From: Nakamurella sp.
GTDB lineage: Bacteria > Actinomycetota > Actinomycetes > Mycobacteriales > Nakamurellaceae
Length of the DNA stretch: 32,587 nt
Assembly: GCA_017848755.1 (NCBI GenBank)
Contig: JAFIHI010000147.1
Coordinates: 1-32,587, forward strand
Direction: 5' to 3'
Positions 1-8,047 of this stretch are shown here, piece after piece; positions within the stretch are counted from its first letter, which is position 1, and each line of letters begins with the position of its first letter. The position numbers and the translations under genes were made by a program. The notes below the pieces were generated by a model. It was not told the DNA's origin, did not search any database, and worked only from the letters and a program-made list of their open reading frames with translations.

Positions 1-737
1 CCGGTGATGACCTCGTCGAAGATCAGCACCGCGCCGTGACGGGTGCACATCTCTCGCGCCACCTGAAGGAACTCGGCGTCCGGCAGCACCGTGCCGATGT
101 TGTGTGGGATCGGTTCCAGTATGACGGCCGCGATCTCGTCACCGCGCTCGGCGAACAGTTCCCGCAGCGCGGCCACGTCGTTGAACTCCAACACCAGCGT
201 GGCGGCCAGGGTGTCCGGTAGCGACCCGGCGGAGATCGGATCGGGACGGCCGATGCGGTCCGGCGCCGAGATGACGTTCAAGCTGACCGCGTCGTGCCAG
301 CCGTGGTAACAGCCCTGGAACTTCACGATGTAACGACGCCCGGTGGCGGCGCGGGCCACCCGCAACGCGTGATAGGTCGCCTCGGAGCCGGTCGAGGTGA
401 GCAGCACCTTCTCGATCGAGGGCACGAGCTCCACAAGTTGCTCTGCCAGGCGGACCTCACCCGGCGTAACGCCGACGCCGGGAAGGTCGGTGTTGTGCAC
501 TGAGGAGACAATGGCGGCCACCACATCCGGATCGTTGTGACCGAGCAACGGCGGCCCGAAGGCCGCGTGGAAGTCGGTGAACACCCGCCCGTCGGCGTCG
601 GTAAAGGTGCCGCCCTTCGCCGAGGTGATGACGAGATCCTCCAGCCCGGGCACCAACCGCTGGCCGCTGTTCACACCCCCGGGAATGAGGGACTTGGCCA
701 GATCCGGCAACGATGTGCGGTCGTTGGTCTCCGACAT
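1..737 (-). CDS. Class III aminotransferase, glutamate-1-semialdehyde aminomutase-like (3' end outside window)
   Basis: PLP-dependent enzyme of the class III aminotransferase / glutamate-1-semialdehyde 2,1-aminomutase family; about 245 residues are visible and the gene continues beyond base 1. The ATG at 737-735 is preceded by a GGAGGAGG-type ribosome site, and the protein opens MSETNDRTSLPDL. Visible family features are the N-terminal substrate segment IPGGVNSG, a GSEATYHALRVARA segment, the GCYHGWHD loop that contacts PLP, and IFDEVITG with the Asp that binds the pyridine nitrogen. The catalytic Lys would lie beyond the window. The gene is divergent from the IclR gene at 926, which may control it. 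Its neighbours are catabolic enzymes rather than haem genes, so I infer a catabolic aminotransferase; the substrate cannot be read. A second family member lies at 16750-18102. Confidence 0.88.
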   Translation of the reverse strand, partial: MSETNDRTSLPDLAKSLIPGGVNSGQRLVPGLEDLVITSAKGGTFTDADGRVFTDFHAAFGPPLLGHNDPDVVAAIVSSVHNTDLPGVGVTPGEVRLAEQLVELVPSIEKVLLTSTGSEATYHALRVARAATGRRYIVKFQGCYHGWHDAVSLNVISAPDRIGRPDPISAGSLPDTLAATLVLEFNDVAALRELFAERGDEIAAVILEPIPHNIGTVLPDAEFLQVAREMCTRHGAVLIFDEVIT

Positions 738-780
738 GTGGCCTCCTCCGATGGGGGTCTCAACGATGCGAGTGTCAGTA

Positions 781-798
781 TCTGTTCGGCTGGACAGA
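781..798. promoter_or_regulatory. Inverted repeat in divergent region, candidate IclR operator
   Basis: TCTGT, eight bases, then ACAGA form an 18-bp dyad in the 188-base space between the divergent aminotransferase and IclR starts. IclR regulators commonly bind palindromes in such divergent promoters and repress themselves. The assignment rests only on position and symmetry; no promoter boxes are convincing. Confidence 0.3.
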
Positions 799-925
799 AC
801 GCTGTACGGCAGTGTATAACGGCAGGAGAGCGCTGACAAGACTTCGGTGCGTGCCATCCCCTGGCCCGCCTTCCGATACCTGTGCAAGGATCCTGATTCT
901 CGGATGCAGAGGAGGTGGGACGTCG

Positions 926-1774
926 GTGCCCGACCGGAACGGCGACGCGAGCGATCGATACAAGGTCCAGAGCGTGGCACGCGCGCTGCACATGCTGGAG
1001 TTGTTGGCCGAACCACCCGGCGACGATGGGCTCGGCGTGACAGAGATCGCCGACGCAACCGGGCTGTCCAAGAGCGCGGCCTTCGCTGTCCTGCAGACCC
1101 TGCTGGACGGTGGCTACGTGGCCGACAGCGGCACCGGTCAGCAGCGCCGCTACCACCTGGGGCGGGCGCTGACCCGGCTCGGGGATCGCGCCCGCAGCCA
1201 GACCCCGCTGCGGGAAATCGCACTCCCCGTACTCCGTCGGCTGGCGGAGGAGCTGCGGTTGTCTGTGCGTCTGGGCGTGCTTTTGGAGGACGGCGTCGCG
1301 GTGATCGAACGCGTGGACGCACCGGGCGGGTTGCGCATCGATCTGCGCATGGGCGACCGCGAGCTGCTGCACACGACGGCGGTCGGCAAGGCGATCCTCG
1401 CGGCCGGCACCGACCAGGAGGCTAAAGCGATGCTCGGTTCTCGTGCCCTGATACGGCGCACCCCGAACAGCATTACCGACATCGACGCGCTCCTGGCGCA
1501 TCTCGATACCATCCGAGCGCGCGGCTACGCCGTCGATGACGAGGAGGATTACGAAGGCATCATCTGTATCGGCGCCGCGATCCGGGACCACACGGATCGG
1601 GCGACTGCGGCCCTGAGCGTCACGACGTTGAAGGCGGGCCTCACCGCGGAGCACCTCGCGACCCTCGGCACTTCCTTGGTCGGCGGCGCTGCCGAGATTT
1701 CCACGGCTCTCGGATTCGCGCCGCACCCGGCCACCGCCGCCCGCACCAACGGCAAACGAGCAGAAGGCGCGTGA
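926..1774 (+). CDS. IclR family transcriptional regulator
   Basis: DNA-binding regulator of 282 residues, typical IclR length. The N-terminal winged helix-turn-helix spans roughly residues 10-70 (SVARALHMLELLAE, then LGVTEIADATGLSKSAAFAV). A C-terminal effector-binding domain follows, with the family stretch TAVGKAILA and a late segment RGYAVDDEEDYEGIICIGAAI typical of IclR ligand domains. I chose the GTG at 926 because GGAGGTG (911-917) sits upstream at a sensible distance and the HTH begins soon after; the reading frame stays open further upstream. The SDR gene begins one base after this stop, so regulator and enzyme are probably cotranscribed and control the sugar-acid genes. The inducer is unknown. 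Confidence 0.92.
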   Translation: MPDRNGDASDRYKVQSVARALHMLELLAEPPGDDGLGVTEIADATGLSKSAAFAVLQTLLDGGYVADSGTGQQRRYHLGRALTRLGDRARSQTPLREIALPVLRRLAEELRLSVRLGVLLEDGVAVIERVDAPGGLRIDLRMGDRELLHTTAVGKAILAAGTDQEAKAMLGSRALIRRTPNSITDIDALLAHLDTIRARGYAVDDEEDYEGIICIGAAIRDHTDRATAALSVTTLKAGLTAEHLATLGTSLVGGAAEISTALGFAPHPATAARTNGKRAEGA

Positions 1775-1775
1775 G

Positions 1776-2576
1776 ATGCCAGCATCCGGAAGCGTGATCG
1801 TCACCGGCGCCGCGTCCGGGATCGGGCGTGCGGTGGCCGGAAGGCTTGCCGCGGACGGCTTCCACGTGGTGGCCGTCGACCGCACGGCCACCGACTTGGA
1901 CGCGGCCGTCGGCGCGCTGGGCGATGCGGGGCTATCGGCGACGGCGGTCGCCGGCGATGTCCGCGACCGCAAGACGCACCGGCAAGCTCGCAAGGCCGCA
2001 CGCACGCACGGGCCGTTGCGCGCGTGGGTCGGTTGCGCCGGGATCACCCGGCTGCATGATCTCGCCGACCTGGACGAGACCGCCGTGCGGGAGGTCGTCG
2101 ATATCAACCAGATCGGCCTGCTCTGGGGTGCGAGCGAGGCGGTGGCCGAGTGGGTGGCGAACGGCGAAACGGGTGTGGCCGTTGCGATCTCGTCGGTCCA
2201 CGCCAGGCACGCCGCCGAACGCCATCCGATTTATGAGATGACGAAGGCTGCAGCCGAGGCGCTCATCAGAAGCATCGCCGTGACCTACGGTCGCGCCGGG
2301 ATTCGCGCCGTCGCCGTCGCACCGGGCGCGATCGAGACGCCCGCGCTGCGCCGATCGCTTCAATCGGCGCCCGACCCGGAAGCGGCCGAGCAGCGCCTGA
2401 CGATGTTTCCGCCCCTGGAACGGATCGGTCTGGCGACCGAGGTTGCCGATGCCGTGGCGTTCGTTATCTCCGACCGGGCGAGTTACATCTCGGGCACGGT
2501 CCTCACAGTCGATGGCGGGTGGTCCGCCGTGCTCGCGCGCGACGCGCCGGACGAGTCCGCCCGCCGGCAGGCGTAA
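1776..2576 (+). CDS. SDR family NAD(P)-dependent oxidoreductase
   Basis: Classical short-chain dehydrogenase/reductase of 266 residues. The cofactor motif TGAASGIG is at residues 10-17. The catalytic set is visible as N111, the Ser pair at 139-140, Y153 and K157 (YEMTK). The C-terminal [11 protein letters not shown] segment is standard. The usual NNAG turn is changed to GCAG near residues 87-90. The gene starts one base after the IclR stop and is followed after 82 bases by a dehydratase of the DgoD type. A dehydrogenase for a sugar, sugar acid or related hydroxy compound fits that setting; the exact substrate is not readable. Confidence 0.9.
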   Translation: MPASGSVIVTGAASGIGRAVAGRLAADGFHVVAVDRTATDLDAAVGALGDAGLSATAVAGDVRDRKTHRQARKAARTHGPLRAWVGCAGITRLHDLADLDETAVREVVDINQIGLLWGASEAVAEWVANGETGVAVAISSVHARHAAERHPIYEMTKAAAEALIRSIAVTYGRAGIRAVAVAPGAIETPALRRSLQSAPDPEAAEQRLTMFPPLERIGLATEVADAVAFVISDRASYISGTVLTVDGGWSAVLARDAPDESARRQA

Positions 2577-2658
2577 CACCTCCGATGGGCGATGCTGCGT
2601 CGCGGCGGAAACCTCCCCCAAGCGCCGACCAGATTCGTTACCAGGAAAGGAATGTCGT

Positions 2659-3837
2659 GTGAAGATCACCGATATCCAAGCAATCGTCTGCCATGCCCGC
2701 ATGCGCAATTGGATCTTCGTCAAGGTCGTCACCGACGAGCCGGGCCTTATCGGTTGGGGTGAGGCGACACTGGAATGGCACACCCGCAGCGTCGTCGGTG
2801 CGATCCAGGACATCGCGGACCTCTTGATCGGCGAGGACCCGACCCGTATCGAATACCTATGGCAGATGATGTACCGGCAACACTTCTGGCACGGCAACGG
2901 CGTGGTCCGGTCCACCGCCATCAGCGGCATCGATATCGCACTGTGGGACATCGCCGGCAAGCGGCTCGGCGTTCCGTGCCACGAGTTGTGGGGCGGGCGA
3001 GTGCGCGACCACGTCCGGCTCTACTGCCACCTCGGCGGCGGGTCGATGGAGAAGTTCTACGAGACCTCGGTGACCGACTATCAGGCATTCGGAGACCTCG
3101 CGGCCGCCGCGGTCGACGACGGCTTTACCGCGATGAAATCCATGGCCGTGCCGTCCACCATGCCGATCGAGGGCACCGCAGCCGTGCGACATGCGGAAGG
3201 GTGCGTGGCCGCGATGCGAGAAGCCGTCGGCGATGACATCGATCTGATGGTCGACTGCCACGCACGGCCGTCGCCCGCCATGGGGCTGCGGTTCGCACAG
3301 GCCGTCGACGACTACGGCCTGCTGTTCTTCGAGGAGCCGTGCTGGCCGGAATCGGTCCAGGGGCTGGCGCGCATCAACGCAGCCACGAAGACGCCGATCG
3401 CCAGCGGCGAGCGGGTGATCGGGCAGCAACAATTCCGGGCACTGTTCGAGGCGGCCGCGATCGATGTGTGCCAGTTCGACATCACCCACGTCGGCGGGCT
3501 GACCGAGGCCCGCCGGGTCGCCGCCATGGCCGATACCTACCGCATCGCGATCGCGCCGCACAATCCACAAGGGCCGGTGAGTACTGCCGCATCCCTGGAG
3601 TTCGGGTTCAGCCAGCCGAACTACGTCATCTGCGAATCCGTGCACGCGGACGTGCCATGGCGTGTCGATGTCGTCACGGACTCTCACGAGATCGTCCATG
3701 ACGGCCGGTACGCCAAGCCGCACGATCGCCCCGGTCTGGGCATCGAGATCAACGAGAAGGAGGTCGCCAAGCACCCGTTCCAGCCGGAACTACTGCAGCG
3801 GGTGTTCTACCCCGACGGTGCGGTCGGCGACTGGTGA
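2659..3837 (+). CDS. Enolase-superfamily sugar-acid dehydratase (D-galactonate dehydratase type)
   Basis: Mandelate racemase/muconate lactonizing family enzyme of 392 residues that should dehydrate a sugar acid to a 2-keto-3-deoxy acid. The N-terminal capping domain opens [13 protein letters not shown] and carries [11 protein letters not shown]. In the barrel domain the expected metal ligands are D199, E225 and E251 (VDCHARP, FFEEP, ASGER). H201 and H301 match the acid/base histidines of the D-galactonate dehydratase group, with the same relative spacing. The C-terminal [14 protein letters not shown] also fits. The GTG at 2659 follows AGGAAAGG at a good distance; an upstream open frame has no comparable ribosome site. 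The final TGA overlaps a GTG opening a lactonase remnant (3834), so the gene probably once belonged to a longer sugar-acid operon. Confidence 0.88.
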   Translation: MKITDIQAIVCHARMRNWIFVKVVTDEPGLIGWGEATLEWHTRSVVGAIQDIADLLIGEDPTRIEYLWQMMYRQHFWHGNGVVRSTAISGIDIALWDIAGKRLGVPCHELWGGRVRDHVRLYCHLGGGSMEKFYETSVTDYQAFGDLAAAAVDDGFTAMKSMAVPSTMPIEGTAAVRHAEGCVAAMREAVGDDIDLMVDCHARPSPAMGLRFAQAVDDYGLLFFEEPCWPESVQGLARINAATKTPIASGERVIGQQQFRALFEAAAIDVCQFDITHVGGLTEARRVAAMADTYRIAIAPHNPQGPVSTAASLEFGFSQPNYVICESVHADVPWRVDVVTDSHEIVHDGRYAKPHDRPGLGIEINEKEVAKHPFQPELLQRVFYPDGAVGDW

Positions 3838-3959
3838 ACACGCACTCTAACCGCGGCGGCATCACGGTTCTCGACACCGACCTCACCCTGTCCAACCGCC
3901 TCGCCTGGTCGGCCGACGGTCATCAGATGTTCAGCGTCGGCACGCTGTCGCAGCGGATA
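3834..3959 (+). pseudogene. Remnant of SMP-30/gluconolactonase-like gene
   Basis: Translation from the GTG at 3834, which overlaps the preceding TGA as GTGA, gives a segment of about 40 residues containing GGITVLDTDLTLSNRLAWS followed by ADGHQMFSVGTLSQRIFV. This resembles an internal strand pair of SMP-30/gluconolactonase beta-propellers, where the usual pattern is LTLSNGLAWSPDG followed by a Tyr/Ser-x-Asp metal-site segment. The Gly after SN is Arg here and the expected Asp in SVDT is Gly. The family is about 290 residues long; both the start and the rest of the propeller are missing. After about residue 43 the frame reads into unrelated, Arg-rich sequence. I call it a deletion remnant of a lactonase gene that followed the dehydratase. 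The short match limits certainty. Confidence 0.55.
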
Positions 3960-4329
3960 TTCGTTCTAGGACCCGTGAACCGGCGTGACGGACCTCGCCG
4001 CACATCTCGTGTGTGGTGGTCGCCGGTGCGGGCCTGGCGACACTCGTCATGCCCGGCAGGGGTTGACGGCCGACGAGCGGCATAGCCGTCGTCTGATCGT
4101 CATCTCGTAGATCAACGCATCGCCGCGACAGTGGCGCGCGCACAGGAAGATACCGGTGAGGTCAATCGAGACCACGGTGCTTCCTCATCACAGCTCCATG
4201 GGTCAGCGGGAACCCGTCACGGGCGCACGACACCGGCCGGTCGTTGCGCTTGGGCAGGATTCGTCATACTTGTGGTGCCGGCGTGTCGGTCGGTAGTGTC
4301 CGTCATCCAGCGAACCGCAGTAGGTGGTC
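3960..4329. other. Non-coding stretch before lldD, probably decayed sequence
   Basis: No reading frame here looks like a complete gene. On the minus strand at 4184-4095 a short frame reads VVSIDLTGIFLCAR, which resembles the central helix of short-chain dehydrogenases, but a stop lies just upstream and the sequence downstream diverges. The stretch also contains the lldD leader. I see no convincing promoter or terminator. Confidence 0.4.
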
Positions 4330-5568
4330 ATGGTTTCTCGTCAGGTACCCCGCCCGTCCGAGGTCTTCGAGCTGATGAAGTTCCGCAAGCCGGACTTCAA
4401 CCTGAAGCGCCGGCGCCTGCGGCGCGCGCTGACCATCTACGACCTGCGCGCGATCGCGCGCCGGCGCACCCCGCGCGCCGCGTTCGACTACACGGACGGC
4501 GCGGCCGACGGGGAACTCAGCCTGGCCCGCGCCCGACGCGCCTTCGAGGACGTCGAGTTCCACCCGTCGATCCTGCGGGACGTGTCGCACGTCGACACCT
4601 CCACCAGCATCTTCGGCGGGCCGTCGGCGCTGCCGTTCGGCATCGCGCCGACCGGGTTCACCAGGCTCATGCAGACCGAGGGTGAGGTGGCCGGGGCGTC
4701 CGCGGCGGGTGCCGCCGGAATCCCGTTCACCCTCTCCACGCTCGGCACCACCTCGATCGAGGCTGTGAAGGCCGCAAACCCGAACGGGCGCAACTGGTTC
4801 CAGCTCTACGTGATGCGCGAGCGAGAAACGTCATATGACCTGGTGCGCCGCGCCGCGGCGAGCGGGTTCGACACGCTCTTCTTCACCGTGGACGCGCCGA
4901 TCGGCGGGGCGCGCCTGCGGGACACGCGTAACGGCTTCTCGATCCCGCCCCAGCTCACCGTCCGGACGGTGGTCGACGCGATGTGGCGGCCGTGGTGGTG
5001 GATCGACTTCCTCACCACCCCCAAGCTCGAGTTCGCGTCGCTCACCTCCACCGGCGGAACCGTGGCCGAGCTGCTCAACTCGGCGATGGATCCGACCATC
5101 AGCTTCGAGGACCTCAAGGTGATCCGCGGCATGTGGCCGGGAAAGATCGCCGTGAAGGGCGTGCAGACCGTCGAAGACGCGAAACACCTGGCAGATCTCG
5201 GCGTGGACGGCGTGGTGCTCTCCAACCACGGCGGTCGTCAACTCGACCGTGCGCCGATCCCGTTCCATCTGCTGCCGGCGGTGGTCCGCGAGGTCGGCCG
5301 CGACGTCGAGGTCGTGATGGACACCGGCATCATGAACGGGGCCGACATTGTCGCCGCGCTCGCCATGGGGGCGAAGTTCACGCTGATCGGTCGCGCCTAC
5401 CTGTACGGCCTGATGGCCGGCGGCCGGGCCGGCGTCGACCGCACCATCGAGATCCTCACCGAAGAGATCACACGCACGATGAAACTGCTCCAGGTGCCCA
5501 GCATTGCCGAACTCGAACCACGGCACGTCACTCAACTCGAACGGCTGGTGCCGCGCGCCGGACAATAG
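4330..5568 (+). CDS. lldD: FMN-dependent L-lactate dehydrogenase (LldD2-like alpha-hydroxy-acid dehydrogenase)
   Basis: Membrane-associated flavoenzyme expected to oxidise L-lactate to pyruvate and pass electrons to quinone. The 412 residues align along their full length with the mycobacterial LldD2 type: [21 protein letters not shown] near residues 34-54, [14 protein letters not shown], then [11 protein letters not shown]. The signature [12 protein letters not shown] is at 298-309 with catalytic H300 and substrate-binding R303, followed by [18 protein letters not shown] and [15 protein letters not shown] used the ATG at 4330, which matches the family N-terminus; AGGTGG (4322-4327) is very close, and a GTG at 4324 is an alternative. 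Related hydroxy-acid oxidases include pre-mycofactocin synthase and glycolate oxidases, but the N-terminus favours lactate. The gene stands alone between two gene remnants. Confidence 0.9.
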   Translation: MVSRQVPRPSEVFELMKFRKPDFNLKRRRLRRALTIYDLRAIARRRTPRAAFDYTDGAADGELSLARARRAFEDVEFHPSILRDVSHVDTSTSIFGGPSALPFGIAPTGFTRLMQTEGEVAGASAAGAAGIPFTLSTLGTTSIEAVKAANPNGRNWFQLYVMRERETSYDLVRRAAASGFDTLFFTVDAPIGGARLRDTRNGFSIPPQLTVRTVVDAMWRPWWWIDFLTTPKLEFASLTSTGGTVAELLNSAMDPTISFEDLKVIRGMWPGKIAVKGVQTVEDAKHLADLGVDGVVLSNHGGRQLDRAPIPFHLLPAVVREVGRDVEVVMDTGIMNGADIVAALAMGAKFTLIGRAYLYGLMAGGRAGVDRTIEILTEEITRTMKLLQVPSIAELEPRHVTQLERLVPRAGQ

Positions 5569-5583
5569 CAACGGATCAACCGC

Positions 5584-5636
5584 GCGGTCGGCGCCACAGC
5601 CCGGCGACCAACGCAAGGACGCTACGGCGCGACCGC
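5584..5636. terminator. Possible bidirectional hairpin between convergent lldD and ALDH remnant
   Basis: GCGGTCGGCGCC (5584-5595) can pair with GGCGCGACCGC (5626-5636) with one bulged base and a loop of about 30 bases. It lies between convergent 3' ends and overlaps the stop of the minus-strand remnant. There is no T-run, and the long loop makes the call weak. Confidence 0.25.
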
Positions 5637-5942
5637 CACGGTGTGGACGGACGTGTACATCTCCTGTGCCGCCTTGCCCTGTTCGCGGGGGGCGAGGCTG
5701 GAATCCTCCTCGCCGCCGAACGGCAGATAGAAGTCAACCCCGGACGTTGGCGCGTTGACCTTGATGACGCCGACCTCAAGGCAGTTCGAGATGTCCGGTG
5801 CCGCAGCAAGGTTCGACGTGTAGACGGCCGCGGCCAGGCCGGCAGAGACGGGCCCGGTGAAGGACACGACGTCCGCTGCCTCGACTAACGCCTGACCCGT
5901 CTCGACATCGGAAGGGCGTTGCGGTGAGCGAGACTCGATCAT
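5622..5942 (-). pseudogene. Internally deleted aldehyde dehydrogenase (alpha-ketoglutarate semialdehyde dehydrogenase type)
   Basis: The 106-codon open frame is a collapsed aldehyde dehydrogenase; intact members have about 480-520 residues. A mid-protein piece (TGQALVEAADVVSFTGPVSAG, matching the usual VSFTGS nucleotide-binding turn) is joined directly to the C-terminal part. That part includes LAAAVYTSNL, LEVGVIKVNAPTSGVDF, then LPFGGEEDSSLAPREQGKAA and YTSVHTVAV. These C-terminal motifs resemble ketoglutarate-semialdehyde dehydrogenases. The segment with the catalytic Glu and Cys is gone, as is most of the N-terminus. The ATG at 5942 still has a GAAAGGG-type ribosome site, so a non-catalytic peptide could be made. 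It lies downstream of the hydroxyproline operon on the same strand, exactly where the last pathway enzyme would be expected. The deletions appear to have kept the frame. Confidence 0.85.
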
Positions 5943-6016
5943 CGGGACCCTTTCTCGGCAGCATCCGGAACCAAGTCAGGTCCAACGCATCGACTCTAGC
6001 GGCAGGGCCGGCGGCA

Positions 6017-6038
6017 CCGGCACGGCCGGCCGTGCCGG
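6017..6038. terminator. Perfect 22-bp palindrome after the hydroxyproline epimerase gene
   Basis: A perfect GC-only-type palindrome with 11-bp arms (CCGGCACGGCC and its complement) and no spacer lies 33-54 bases past the stop of the minus-strand epimerase gene. Its position suggests a U-tract-less terminator or processing hairpin between the epimerase and the aldehyde dehydrogenase remnant. With no loop it would have to form a stem of about 9 bp with a 4-base loop. A protein-binding palindrome is the alternative. Confidence 0.45.
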
Positions 6039-6053
6039 CGAACAACGTCATAT

Positions 6054-6080
6054 TCGCTACAACAGGCTCGCTACAACAGG
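6054..6080. repeat. Two 14-bp tandem units at the 3' end of the epimerase gene
   Basis: TCGCTACAACAGG occurs twice with a 14-base period, one copy (6068-6080) covering the last codons and stop of the epimerase gene and the other just downstream. It looks like a small slippage duplication that copied the gene end, including its stop codon. Confidence 0.7.
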
Positions 6081-7072
6081 AAACCGGCGGGGAACGGATC
6101 GGACGGATCGAGCATGTACTGCGCGGTGCCGGTGACCCAGGCGCGACCGGTGATCGTCGGCACGACGGCGTCATAGGTGCCGACGCGATCGGTATCGATC
6201 AATCGGCCGACGAAGTGTGTGCCGATGAAGGATTCGTTGACGAAGTCGGTGTCGAGCGAGAGTTGGCCGCGCGCATGGAGTTGCGCCATCCGGGCGCTGG
6301 TGCCGGTGCCGCACGGCGAGCGGTCGAACCAGCCGGGATGGATCGCCATCGCGTGGCGGGAGTGCCTGGCATCGGAGCCCGGCGCGATCAGCGCGACGTG
6401 ATGGCAGCCGCGGATCGTCGGGTCCTGCGGATGCACGGGCTCGTCCGCCTCGTTGATCGCGTCCATGATCTTCAGGCCGGCGTCGAGCAGTTCGCCTTTC
6501 GCGGAACGGTCGAACGGCAGCCCGATCTCGGCGAGTTCGACCATGGCGTAGAAGTTTCCACCGTACGCGATGTCGTAGCGCACGTCGCCGAGACCCGGCA
6601 CGTCGACGTGCCGGTCCAGGCCCACGGAGAACGACGGGACGTTGCGGATGGTGACGGCGTCGGCGTGGCCGTCGGTCACCGCCACCTCGGCGACGACCAG
6701 CCCGGCGGGCGTGTCCAGACGTATCGTCGTCACCGGTTCGGTCACCGGCACCATTCCGGTCTCTACGAGAACCGTTGCGACGCCTATGGTTCCGTGGCCG
6801 CACATCGGTAGGCAGCCAGAGACTTCAATGTACAGCACACCATAGTCCGCGTCCGGACGGGTCGGCGGTTGCAGGATGGCGCCGGACATGGAGGCATGCC
6901 CGCGCGGCTCATACATGAGGAGCGTCCGCAGGCTGTCGGAGTTCGCGAGGAACCACCGGCGGCGCTCCGCCATGGTGGCTCCGGGCAGCACCCCGACGCC
7001 GCCGGTGATCACCCGCGTCGGCATGCCCTCGGTGTGCGAATCGACGGCGTACAGTACCTTGCTCGTCCGCAT
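6071..7072 (-). CDS. 4-hydroxyproline 2-epimerase (proline racemase family)
   Basis: Cofactor-free epimerase of 333 residues that should interconvert trans-4-hydroxy-L-proline and cis-4-hydroxy-D-proline, the first step of hydroxyproline breakdown. Both catalytic cysteines of the family are present: C91 in PMCGHGTIG and C254 in SPCGTGTSARM. The N-terminus VDSHTEGMPTRVITGG is typical. A Cys at the second position separates this group from 3-hydroxyproline dehydratases, which carry Thr there. I set the start at the ATG at 7072 because the family N-terminus begins there; the open frame upstream is extraneous. The gene begins 25 bases after the deaminase stop. The dehydrogenase and deaminase genes beside it make a hydroxyproline role more likely than proline racemase. 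Confidence 0.9.
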   Translation of the reverse strand: MRTSKVLYAVDSHTEGMPTRVITGGVGVLPGATMAERRRWFLANSDSLRTLLMYEPRGHASMSGAILQPPTRPDADYGVLYIEVSGCLPMCGHGTIGVATVLVETGMVPVTEPVTTIRLDTPAGLVVAEVAVTDGHADAVTIRNVPSFSVGLDRHVDVPGLGDVRYDIAYGGNFYAMVELAEIGLPFDRSAKGELLDAGLKIMDAINEADEPVHPQDPTIRGCHHVALIAPGSDARHSRHAMAIHPGWFDRSPCGTGTSARMAQLHARGQLSLDTDFVNESFIGTHFVGRLIDTDRVGTYDAVVPTITGRAWVTGTAQYMLDPSDPFPAGFLL

Positions 7073-7097
7073 GAGACCGACCGTACCCCAGGTGATG

Positions 7098-7991
7098 TCA
7101 GTGCAGGCCGGCAGCGATGGCCGTTTCGGTCGCGGTGCGCACGACCTTCTCCTGCTCCGGAGTGAGCACCTGCCGAGGCGGGCGGCACCGGCCACCCTTG
7201 CGGCCGACCATGTCCATCGACAGCTTGATTGCCTGGATGAACTCCGGCTTGGAATCCCACCGCAGCAGCGGATGCATCAGCCGGTAGAGCGGCAGTGCCG
7301 TGTCCAGATCGCGCGCCATGCAGGCCCGGAACAGTTCCATGGAGGACACCGGGAACACGTTCGTGTAGCCGGCGATCCAGCCCTTGCCGCCAGCGAGTGC
7401 GACCTCCAGCACGGTATCGTCGGTGCCAATCATCGGATCCAGACCCGGTGCCAGTTCTGCAATCTCGTAGATCCGGCGCACGTCGCCGGAGAATTCCTTG
7501 ACAGCGACGATCAAGCCTTCGTCGTACAGCTTGGCCAGCAGCGCTGGCTTGAGGTCGACCTTCGTGTCGAACGGGTTGTTGTACGCGGACACCGGGAGCC
7601 CGGCCTTCGCGATCTCACGGTAGTGCTCCAGAACGCCCCGTTCGTCTGCGGGATACGTGTTGGGCGGCAACGACATCAGCACCTGTGCCCCGGCCTCGGC
7701 GGCCTGCTCCGCGAACCGGCGGGCTTCCATCGCGCCGTACGCGCCGGTGCCGGGCATCACGACGAAGCCCTCCGGTGAGGCCTGCACGGCGACCTCGACG
7801 ACCTTCGCGCGTTCCTCGGGGGTGAGATTCTGGTACTCGCCGAGAGAGCCGTTCGGCGCGACGCCGTCTACACCCTGCGACGCCAACCATGCGACATGCT
7901 CGGCGTAGCCGTCATAGTCGATGGACAGGTCGTCGTTGAGCGGCAGTGCCGTCGCCACGATCACACCCCGCCAAGGCTTATCCGCATTCAT
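7098..7991 (-). CDS. DHDPS/NAL-family lyase, probable 1-pyrroline-4-hydroxy-2-carboxylate deaminase
   Basis: A (beta/alpha)8 class I lyase of 297 residues, the usual size for the dihydrodipicolinate synthase/N-acetylneuraminate lyase superfamily. Visible features are the phosphate/carboxylate loop region PNGSLGEYQNLTPEER (47-61), the catalytic Tyr in YNNPF (Y137) and the Schiff-base Lys in VAVKEFSGD (K165). The superfamily covers several reactions. The adjacent epimerase and D-hydroxyproline dehydrogenase point to deamination of 1-pyrroline-4-hydroxy-2-carboxylate to alpha-ketoglutarate semialdehyde and ammonia (the HypD role). The ATG at 7991 follows AGGAAACGTG. An operator-like site at 8034-8047 lies 43 bases upstream, so this gene and the epimerase may also have their own promoter. 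Confidence 0.85.
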   Translation of the reverse strand: MNADKPWRGVIVATALPLNDDLSIDYDGYAEHVAWLASQGVDGVAPNGSLGEYQNLTPEERAKVVEVAVQASPEGFVVMPGTGAYGAMEARRFAEQAAEAGAQVLMSLPPNTYPADERGVLEHYREIAKAGLPVSAYNNPFDTKVDLKPALLAKLYDEGLIVAVKEFSGDVRRIYEIAELAPGLDPMIGTDDTVLEVALAGGKGWIAGYTNVFPVSSMELFRACMARDLDTALPLYRLMHPLLRWDSKPEFIQAIKLSMDMVGRKGGRCRPPRQVLTPEQEKVVRTATETAIAAGLH

Positions 7992-8033
7992 CACGTTTCC
8001 TATCCGGTCGTCGCATCCACGTATCAAGGCTCA

Positions 8034-8047
8034 GTGCAATGTTACAC
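8034..8047. promoter_or_regulatory. Operator-like palindrome upstream of the deaminase gene
   Basis: The 14-mer GTGCAATGTTACAC is an imperfect palindrome (10 of 14 positions symmetric). It matches 12 of 14 bases of the site at 11180-11193, including an identical CAATGTTACA core, and lies a similar distance from a start codon. It overlaps the stop of the upstream alpha-subunit gene. A GntR- or IclR-type regulator of hydroxyproline use could bind here, but no such gene adjoins the operon. Confidence 0.45.

Noticed and set aside
671..2107. Long minus-strand frame opposite the IclR and SDR genes
   Set aside because: It has no recognisable domain, is Arg/Ala-rich, and lies opposite two genes with clear motifs. 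It also overlaps the real minus-strand aminotransferase start in another frame.
3960..4329. Small plus-strand frame 4131-4685 as a gene
   Set aside because: It overlaps lldD in another frame and its translation is low-complexity Arg/Ala/Pro-rich without family resemblance.
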